Source: Sinorhizobium sojae CCBAU 05684 (GTDB lineage Bacteria > Pseudomonadota > Alphaproteobacteria > Rhizobiales > Rhizobiaceae). From it: DNA of 64,000 nucleotides. How positions within the stretch are numbered: position 1 is the first letter of the stretch; each line of letters begins with the position of its first letter. The translations under genes were made by a program, and so were the position numbers. Where the stretch lies: the NCBI RefSeq assembly GCF_002288525.1, contig NZ_CP023068.1, positions 682,001 to 746,000 of the forward strand. Reading direction: 5' to 3'. The notes below the pieces were generated by a model, which did no database searches, had not been told where the DNA came from, and worked only from the letters and a program-made list of their open reading frames with translations. This document shows, one piece after another, positions 58,293 through 64,000 of this stretch.

Positions 58293-59198
58293 TTATGCCG
58301 CGCGGGTGCGGCTTTCGTGAGACAAGACGATTTCGCGAACAGATTGGAACACGATATCTCCGATATCCGCCCGGGCAAGAGCAAAGGCGACGTTGGCTTC
58401 GATGAAGCCGTGCTTGGAACCGCAATCAAAGGTGCGGCCATCATAGGGATGGGCGTGGAAGGCTTGCTCGGCCGAAAGCTTGAGCATGCCATCCGTCAAC
58501 TGGATCTCGTTGCCGGCGCCGCGCGGCTGGTGCGCGAGGATAGAGAAGATCTCCGGCTGCAGGATGTAGCGACCGTTGAGATAGTAGTTGGAGGGAGCCT
58601 TGCCGGGCGCCGGCTTCTCGACCATTTCGGTCACGGCGAAACCGTGCCGCACAGCGTCACCCTTGCCGACGATGCCGTATTTCGAGGCATCCTCGGGCGT
58701 GCATTGCTCCACGCCGACGACATTGCCGCCGACTTCGCGGTACAGATCCATGAGCCCGGCCATGCAACCGCGCTGGCCGAAGGAAAGCATATCCGGCAGC
58801 AACAGCGCAAACGGCTCGTCGCCGATGAGATCGCGGGCACACCAGACCGCATGGCCAAGGCCGAGAGGCGCCTGCTGCCGGGTGAAGCTGACAGATCCTG
58901 CCTTCGGCAGCATGGCCTCCAACTCCGAGATCTGCGCGTCCTTGCCGGAACGCGAGAGCGACGAAGTAAGCTCCGGAGCGTCGTCGAAATGATCCTCGAT
59001 CGCCTGTTTGTTGCGGCTCGTAACGAAGACAACGTGCTCGATGCCGGCCTGGCGTGCTTCATCGACGGCATATTGGACAACGGGCCGATCGACAATGGTC
59101 AACATTTCCTTCGGCACGGCCTTTGTGGCGGGAAGGAATCTCGTTCCGTGCCCGGCCACGGGGATCACTGCTTTCCTGACGGTCCTGATACGGTCCAT
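58293..59198 (-). CDS. exoN: UDP-glucose pyrophosphorylase ExoN
   Basis: 301 residues. [25 protein letters not shown] is the nucleotidyltransferase signature of GalU-type enzymes, and [12 protein letters not shown] and the lysine region follow as expected. It makes UDP-glucose from glucose 1-phosphate and UTP for succinoglycan. It lies between exoP and exoO as in S. meliloti, 51 bases upstream of exoP and 4 bases after exoO. Confidence 0.95.
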   Translation of the reverse strand: MDRIRTVRKAVIPVAGHGTRFLPATKAVPKEMLTIVDRPVVQYAVDEARQAGIEHVVFVTSRNKQAIEDHFDDAPELTSSLSRSGKDAQISELEAMLPKAGSVSFTRQQAPLGLGHAVWCARDLIGDEPFALLLPDMLSFGQRGCMAGLMDLYREVGGNVVGVEQCTPEDASKYGIVGKGDAVRHGFAVTEMVEKPAPGKAPSNYYLNGRYILQPEIFSILAHQPRGAGNEIQLTDGMLKLSAEQAFHAHPYDGRTFDCGSKHGFIEANVAFALARADIGDIVFQSVREIVLSHESRTRAA

Positions 59199-59202
59199 GG
59201 TA

Positions 59203-60225
59203 TCATCCTTTGCTGGTATGGGGGTGTTTGCTCAAGGGGGATCGTTCAGCCGCCGCTGTCATGGCGGCGGAGTGCTTCGGCCGCGCCGTCAGGCGGCGCA
59301 ACCGGGCAGCGATCGGCATGCGGAGATGCCGAAGCGCAAACGGGTCGGCGAGCGCGGTCCTCAGCGCACCGGCCAATGATTTCTTCTTCAACTGATCGAC
59401 GAGGACGAGAAACGAACGCGCCTGGCGGAATCCTCGTTTCCGCTTGCTCTGCATCCTTTGGGAGAGGGGATCGAGCGCATAGCGGCTGAGGAAGGTTTCG
59501 TCGGCGGCCAACATCGCATCGATATGCTCGATCTTCAACACGCGCGAGATCGAACCTTCTCGGATCTGATAGGCATATCCGGCGGAGGGCTCGACGGCGC
59601 AGCGCCCGCCGCAGGCGAGCGCGGAGGCAAGCAGGATATAGTCTTCGCCGATGCGCAACGCCTCGTCGAAGCGGAGGCCATGCGTCTCGAGAAACCGACG
59701 CTCGAATACCGGCTTCATATAGCCGAAATTGTGTTCCGAGCGGAAAATCACATTCGACTCGATGAAGGCGGGAAGCGTGAGTTCCCCGAGTTCTGCAAGC
59801 GCGGCTTCCGGGAACATTCTGAGGCTCCCCCCGTCGACGGAGACGACATCGAGGTTGTCGACCACGATCTGCGCCTCTGCAGCCTCGGCGCGGTCGATCA
59901 TCCGCCTCAACCGCTGTGGCAGCACCGTATCGTCGGAATCGAGAATGGCGATCCATCGGCCACGCGCGGCGGCCAGACCGGCGTTGCGCGCTCCGCCTGG
60001 TCCGCGGTTACGCTCAAGGGCGATCAGCCGCAGCCGAGGGTCCTCAATCGCTGCGACGACGGCAGCGGTCGCGTCTGACGAGCGATCGTCGACGACGACC
60101 ACCTCGACGGAGACGCCTTCCTGGGCAAGAGCGCTGTCGATGGCGCGCCTGATCGTGTCGGCGGCGTTGAAGGCGGCGACGACGAAGGTCACGTCCGGGC
60201 TGCAGTCGAGGCTCGCGTCGTTCAT
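59203..60225 (-). CDS. exoO: Succinoglycan glucosyltransferase ExoO
   Basis: 340 residues, GT2-type glycosyltransferase: [31 protein letters not shown] and [12 protein letters not shown] (DxD). The name comes from its family and its exact place between exoN and exoM. In S. meliloti, ExoO adds a beta-1,6-linked glucose to the lipid-linked repeating unit. Its start overlaps the exoM stop by 4 bases. Confidence 0.93.
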   Translation of the reverse strand: MNDASLDCSPDVTFVVAAFNAADTIRRAIDSALAQEGVSVEVVVVDDRSSDATAAVVAAIEDPRLRLIALERNRGPGGARNAGLAAARGRWIAILDSDDTVLPQRLRRMIDRAEAAEAQIVVDNLDVVSVDGGSLRMFPEAALAELGELTLPAFIESNVIFRSEHNFGYMKPVFERRFLETHGLRFDEALRIGEDYILLASALACGGRCAVEPSAGYAYQIREGSISRVLKIEHIDAMLAADETFLSRYALDPLSQRMQSKRKRGFRQARSFLVLVDQLKKKSLAGALRTALADPFALRHLRMPIAARLRRLTARPKHSAAMTAAAERSPLSKHPHTSKG

Positions 60226-61148
60226 CCCGACGGCGCCTCCCGAACCCCATACTGCTCGATGGCGTCATGCCCAAGGAGGCCGCTCACGACGCCAGCATGC
60301 AGAAGACCACGCAGGGCGTAGCGATAGCGCTGAACCGGTGCTGGAAAGGTGACGGCAGCCGCGAGCGTGCAATAGCTGAACTTCGCGACTGCAAGCGCCA
60401 GATTGCGAAATAGCCGGAGGCCATGGGCCTTTTCGGCGAGCAGTCGGCCATGCGTCTGCCCGGAGCGGAAGCGCCGTTTCGCCAGCCAGGCGAGCGAGGC
60501 TCGAGCTTCGGGAACCGGCTCGTGGACCCAAGCCTCCGGTGCGAAGGCTATCCTTCCGCCAGACCGGTGCATGCCGGTGAAGAAATCCGTGTCTTCGCCA
60601 CCGCTTCTGCCGAGCGCAAGTTTGAAGCGACGGCCATCGAGCGCGGGTGCCTTGAGCTTGAGCAGGGTGTTGCATGTGTAGCCGGTGCGGATATCTCCCC
60701 CGATCCAGACCGGCAGCGTCGAATGGAAATCGCCGCGGCGCATCCAACTCGGCGCCGATTGGCCATAATGCGCTCTCACGGGACCGAGAACGGCATCGGC
60801 GCCGGTGGAGCGCGCGGTCTCCAGGAGCTTCGTCAGCCACTCTGGCGAAGCGGTCTCGTCGTCGTCGATGAAGGCAAGGAAATCGGCGGTGCTGTTGTCG
60901 AGACAGGCGTTGCGGGCGATCGAGATGTTCGACGCAGGACAGTGGACGTAGGCGACCTCGAAGGGTAGGCCCGGCCTAAGCGCTTCGACAAGAGCGCTTG
61001 CGCTCGGCGTCACGTCGTTGTCGGCGACGATGATGCGCACCAGCGCGTCGGCTGGATGCGCCGTCGAGGCCAGCGAGCGAAGCGTTTCCGCGAGTTCGGG
61101 CCGGCGGAATGTGCAGATGCCGATGTCGATCCGGAGTTTCTCGCTCAT
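60222..61148 (-). CDS. exoM: Succinoglycan glucosyltransferase ExoM
   Basis: 308 residues from the ATG at 61148 (MSEKLRIDIGICTFRRPELAET); the longer frame to 61304 lies within exoA. GT2 features are VADNDVTPSA, FLAFIDDDETASPEWL (DDD metal site) and GEDTDFF. In S. meliloti, ExoM adds a beta-1,4-linked glucose. It overlaps the exoA stop by 4 bases and the exoO start by 4, showing tight coupling. Confidence 0.94.
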   Translation of the reverse strand: MSEKLRIDIGICTFRRPELAETLRSLASTAHPADALVRIIVADNDVTPSASALVEALRPGLPFEVAYVHCPASNISIARNACLDNSTADFLAFIDDDETASPEWLTKLLETARSTGADAVLGPVRAHYGQSAPSWMRRGDFHSTLPVWIGGDIRTGYTCNTLLKLKAPALDGRRFKLALGRSGGEDTDFFTGMHRSGGRIAFAPEAWVHEPVPEARASLAWLAKRRFRSGQTHGRLLAEKAHGLRLFRNLALAVAKFSYCTLAAAVTFPAPVQRYRYALRGLLHAGVVSGLLGHDAIEQYGVREAPSG

Positions 61149-62134
61149 CGTGCCTCCCGGTGCCGGAAAGAGAGGAGCTCCCGCCAGAAGCCGGTAGACC
61201 AGGCAAGATGCATGACCATCGCCGAAACCGCCGCGAGCGGCCCGTAGGGATTTCGTTGTCCAAGCGCAATCCACACGCCATAGCCGAGACATCCGGCCGC
61301 CCAAATGCCCAAGGGAATGATCGCTGCCCAGTTGATGATGGCGAGAAACGCGCCGAAGGCGACGGGCGCCACCGCCATCGGCAACATTTGCCGCAATCCC
61401 GGCATGGCCCGGTGTTTCAGGAAATTCTTCGCGCGGCCGCGGCCATAGCCGAAATACTGGCGGAAGAGCGGCCCGATCCTGGTGCGTGGATAGTAGACCA
61501 TGTTCGTCTTGTCGGTCATCCAGATGCGATGGCCGGCCTCTCGCAAGCGATAGTCGAATTCCGCATCCTCGTTGTGGCTGAAGCTTTCGTCATAGCCGCC
61601 GATCGCCCGGAAGGCATCGATGCGCATCAGCGCGTGGTGCCCGTGCTCAACCCAGTGGCCGGCCGCGCCGGTCCGGTGCTGCGAGCCACCGTTGCCGAGC
61701 CTGGAATTCTGGGCGACAGCCGTGGCCTTCTGGAAGATGCTGTGACCGACAGTCTCCATGGTGACAACGACCGAGTCCGCCTCCATGGTGATCGCTTCTT
61801 CCACGAGGCGCAGGCAATAGTCATCCGGATAGGTGCCATGCGCATCGATGCGGATCAGAAAATCGAAGCCGGAGCCGAACTCGGCGACTGCAAGGTTGAC
61901 CGCGGCGCTCTGGATACGTTGCGGATTGTCCAGGAAGAGCACACGCGAATCCTGGGTGGCGAGGTCGCTGGCGATCTCGCGCGTGCCGTCGGTACTGCCG
62001 CCGTCGGCAATCACGATCCTCGCATTCAGGGGATCGAGCGAAGGACGAAGCGTATCGACGAGAGCCTCTATATGCATGGCTTCGTTGAGGCATGGGATGA
62101 CGATGAGGCTTGATGTCGAATGGGCCGGGGTCAT
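61145..62134 (-). CDS. exoA: Succinoglycan glucosyltransferase ExoA
   Basis: 329 residues: LIVIPCLNEAMHIEALVDTL, VIADGGSTDGTREIA and FLIRIDAHGTYPDDY (DxH variant of the metal site), with a Q-x-x-R-x-W-like region (QYFGYGRGRAKN) and C-terminal membrane helices (about 245-310). ExoA adds the first beta-1,3-linked glucose to the lipid-linked galactose in S. meliloti. It overlaps exoL by 4 bases. Confidence 0.95.
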   Translation of the reverse strand: MTPAHSTSSLIVIPCLNEAMHIEALVDTLRPSLDPLNARIVIADGGSTDGTREIASDLATQDSRVLFLDNPQRIQSAAVNLAVAEFGSGFDFLIRIDAHGTYPDDYCLRLVEEAITMEADSVVVTMETVGHSIFQKATAVAQNSRLGNGGSQHRTGAAGHWVEHGHHALMRIDAFRAIGGYDESFSHNEDAEFDYRLREAGHRIWMTDKTNMVYYPRTRIGPLFRQYFGYGRGRAKNFLKHRAMPGLRQMLPMAVAPVAFGAFLAIINWAAIIPLGIWAAGCLGYGVWIALGQRNPYGPLAAVSAMVMHLAWSTGFWRELLSFRHREAR

Positions 62135-63339
62135 GGCATTCCACCTTCAGTGTGTCGGGGTGCCGTCATCGCCGGGACCGGTGCGAAGGTATGCGGCTCG
62201 CGCGTGAGCGCCGCCAACCGCTGCACCAGCGCCTCGCAATCGGCGCGGTCGAAAACCCATGTTGTTGCGGGGCACTGGCCGATACGCGCCGAGGCATCGG
62301 CAAAGCGTTCCGTCGTCATTTCGCCGATGACGGCGGCAAGCCCGTCGGCGCTGGCTTCCTCGAGCACCAGACCGATGTTGCGTACCGAAAGGAACCGGGC
62401 GGTTTCGGTCCCACGGATCGCGATCGGGACTCGGCCGTAGCGGCAACCCTCATAGAGACGGTTCGGCAGAAGCCAGGCGGAGTTCTGGCCCTCCTCGAAG
62501 AAATCGATGGCCCAGGTGAAATGCACGCCGCAATAGATTGCGGGGAGGTCCTCCGGATTGCGGTAGGCGCCGCCGAAGCGCATGAACGGCTGATGGTGCA
62601 CAAAGCCTTCGAAATCGTCGAACTCGGCATGGGCGGGCCGGCCCCGCAGGACGATTTCGAAGCGGCCCTCCATCTTTTTGGAAAATTCGGCAAGAAGTGC
62701 GAGCGATTTGCTGCAACGCAACGCGCCGAACCACCCGATCTTCCATGGCGTGCCGGGCGCTGGATAGGACGCAGTCACCGGCGCGGCATCTTGCGCTCCC
62801 CCAATTTCGAGCACTTTGTTCTCGATGAGCATCGGCGCTGCTTCGAGGTGCGACAGAGGGCGGAAATAGTGTTCAAGGAATGCTGGCGAACTGGTGATCA
62901 GCAGGCGCGCATCACGACCAAGACTGCCCTCGGCAGCGCGCAAGGCGCGCCCGATCATGTCGTCGCGCAGCATGAGCCGGTGGATATCGAGGCATTCGTA
63001 GACGATCGGAACCTCGCCGCCGAAGAGTGCAACGGCCCGTCTTGCGACGGCGAGCATTTCAAGATTGCGGGCGATGATCACGTCGGGCTTGCGAAGGTGC
63101 CGAAGCTTGCGCTTGAGCGAAAGGCACGCCCCGGCCACGGCGCCCATCCGTTGCAGGAAGCGACCGTCGGCGGTCTTCCCGAGCGCAATCGGCACGACAC
63201 CCTCGATTGCCGCAAGCGGATTGTCGCTACGGCGGAAACCCGCGAGCGTCACGCTGGCCCCGCCGCTGGCGAGCGCAAGGATCCTGCGCCGCACGGCAGG
63301 GTCGGCAAGATCCTGTGCCAAATAAAGTATCTGCAGCAT
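62131..63339 (-). CDS. exoL: Succinoglycan glucosyltransferase ExoL
   Basis: 402 residues, GT4-like two-domain glycosyltransferase (MLQILYLAQDLADPAVRRRILAL at the start, KIGWFGALRCSKSLALLAEF in the second domain, EGCRYGRVPIAIRGTETARF near the donor site). In S. meliloti, ExoL adds the second glucose with a beta-1,4 linkage. It is the first gene of the L-A-M-O-N-P run after the gap behind exoK. Confidence 0.93.
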   Translation of the reverse strand: MLQILYLAQDLADPAVRRRILALASGGASVTLAGFRRSDNPLAAIEGVVPIALGKTADGRFLQRMGAVAGACLSLKRKLRHLRKPDVIIARNLEMLAVARRAVALFGGEVPIVYECLDIHRLMLRDDMIGRALRAAEGSLGRDARLLITSSPAFLEHYFRPLSHLEAAPMLIENKVLEIGGAQDAAPVTASYPAPGTPWKIGWFGALRCSKSLALLAEFSKKMEGRFEIVLRGRPAHAEFDDFEGFVHHQPFMRFGGAYRNPEDLPAIYCGVHFTWAIDFFEEGQNSAWLLPNRLYEGCRYGRVPIAIRGTETARFLSVRNIGLVLEEASADGLAAVIGEMTTERFADASARIGQCPATTWVFDRADCEALVQRLAALTREPHTFAPVPAMTAPRHTEGGMP

Positions 63340-63395
63340 GAAAACGTCCGTTTTCCTGCCCAGCCCGAGGGCGAGCTTAGTTCAAATTCTTGTGC

Positions 63396-63416
63396 GCTGC
63401 AACATAATGTTGCAGC
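63396..63416. promoter_or_regulatory. Perfect 21-base palindrome between exoK and exoL
   Basis: GCTGCAACAT-A-ATGTTGCAGC is a perfect inverted repeat with a one-base centre, in the 110-base gap between exoK and exoL. It is 57 bases before the exoL start codon. A short central spacer favours a protein operator over a terminator hairpin. The binding protein is unknown. Confidence 0.5.
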
Positions 63417-63449
63417 TGCTCATCAATCACTGGTTTACTCAGTTACTGG

Positions 63450-64000
63450 TCAGTCCAGCCTGCAGGCAACCGATTCGGCGAATTGGCACTCGTCGCCGGC
63501 GGCCGTGAAGGCGACGCGGTCGATCTCAAGTTTCGTCGGCTCCTTATAGGCAAACGTGCCCATCCAATCGCTCAGCGTGTCGGTGCCCCAAAGGCTGAAA
63601 AAGATCTTCTGGGCGTTCACCGGAATCTTGGCAGGGTCGTTCACCTCGTGCACCATTTCGCCATTGACGTAATAACGGAGCCGATCCTTCTCCCAGACGA
63701 AGGCGTAGTCGTTGAAACCTTGGTTGGCGCCGCCCGGCACATCTGCAAGGAACTCGTTGCCGCCCTTGGCCGACACATATTGATTCACCTGCACCTTTGC
63801 CGTGTTCTTGCCGAGCACCTCGAAATCGATTTCGTCATGCGGCTTCTTGTCGGTGGGGCCGATATAGGTGAAGAAGGCTGAATTCAGTCCTGACCCGTCT
63901 GCCGCCTTGATCCTGGCTTCATAGGTGCCGTAGCCGTAACGTTTGCGCGTCTGGATCTCGCCGCAGGCGAAATTGCGGTCCCCCTCCTTGCGCTCTTCGA
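63450..64000 (-). CDS. exoK: Endo-1,3-1,4-beta-glycanase ExoK, partial (N-terminus beyond window)
   Basis: The frame is open to the right edge and ends at the stop at 63450-63452, giving the C-terminal 182 residues. The glycoside hydrolase family 16 catalytic motif DEIDFEVLG is visible (E-I-D-F-E, 63826-63840), along with the upstream GYGTYEARIKAADGSGLNSAFFTYIG. S. meliloti ExoK is secreted by a type I system and cleaves nascent succinoglycan to low-molecular-weight forms. Gene order exoL-exoK fits. The start codon is outside the window. Confidence 0.95.
   Translation of the reverse strand, partial: EERKEGDRNFACGEIQTRKRYGYGTYEARIKAADGSGLNSAFFTYIGPTDKKPHDEIDFEVLGKNTAKVQVNQYVSAKGGNEFLADVPGGANQGFNDYAFVWEKDRLRYYVNGEMVHEVNDPAKIPVNAQKIFFSLWGTDTLSDWMGTFAYKEPTKLEIDRVAFTAAGDECQFAESVACRLD

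Noticed and set aside
1-64000. CRISPR arrays, insertion sequences, tRNA/rRNA genes, integrase or attachment sites
   Set aside because: No regularly spaced repeats, transposase-like or integrase-like frames, or RNA-gene sequences were found; the repeats present are RIME-type palindromes.

Overview
The window is GC-rich alphaproteobacterial DNA, most likely from an extrachromosomal replicon (pSymB-like) of a Sinorhizobium/Ensifer species. The main evidence is the collinear succinoglycan block exoP-exoN-exoO-exoM-exoA-exoL-exoK at the right end, a thiD gene behind a TPP riboswitch next to it, rhizobial RIME-type palindromic repeats in many gaps, and a complete hybrid-FixL/FxkR/FixK oxygen-response module. 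I see no tRNA, rRNA, CRISPR array, insertion sequence or replication origin.

Layout. (1) 1-7.3 kb is one edge of a type III secretion locus: an unrecognised partial gene, SctV and SctD on the minus strand behind a 52-residue helical protein; divergently, a secretin N-domain protein (RhcC1/NolW type) and an SctO-like coiled coil; then two paralogous LuxR-type regulators with degenerate receiver domains. (2) 7.5-13.5 kb holds a frameshifted AraC gene, a CapA-like phosphoesterase, a small lipoprotein and a three-domain ACP/acyl-AMP ligase/acyltransferase protein. (3) 13.5-17.4 kb carries a GYD protein, a universal stress protein, an E2-like protein that has lost its key residues, a small alpha/beta hydrolase and a phosphoribosyltransferase. 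(4) 17.4-23.6 kb is a polar amino acid ABC importer with a homocysteine methyltransferase and a Cys/Met-metabolism PLP enzyme, divergent from an Lrp-type regulator; uptake and use of a sulfur amino acid such as S-methylmethionine is my inference. (5) 23.7-52.3 kb is a microoxic/dormancy-type block centred on the heme-PAS hybrid kinase (hFixL), FixK and an OmpR-type regulator (FxkR). It includes an APH-like/P-loop kinase, a Pat-like acetyltransferase, an OTC-like protein, a beta-CASP RNase-like protein, an efflux system, Usp, Hsp20, PEP synthase, a GroEL paralogue, PRPP synthetase, a CBS-BON protein, PfkB and a P1B-5 metal ATPase with a hemerythrin domain. (6) 52.3-55.3 kb has a serine hydrolase, a 1-Cys peroxiredoxin and thiD. 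(7) 55.5-64 kb is the exo block, running off the right edge inside exoK.

The strongest system-level signal is regulatory. Nine perfect TTGA-N6-TCAA palindromes occur, all in intergenic gaps between 23.6 and 48.1 kb, plus two one-mismatch copies before the Pat-like gene and the metal ATPase. Nearly all have a -10-like hexamer 21-23 bp downstream, which places the box near -41 as expected for FNR/FixK activation. The fixK promoter itself carries a direct TGTAAC-N4-TGTAAC repeat, matching the K-box bound by FxkR in Rhizobium etli. The predicted targets (Usp, Hsp20, PfkB, CBS, APH-like kinase, metal ATPase, PEP synthase, GroEL) resemble in kind the mycobacterial DosR dormancy regulon. Several members are decaying: a Usp gene deleted internally but still behind its promoter, an OTC-like gene with compensating frameshifts, and (without a perfect box) an E2-like gene lacking both the lipoyl lysine and the catalytic motif.
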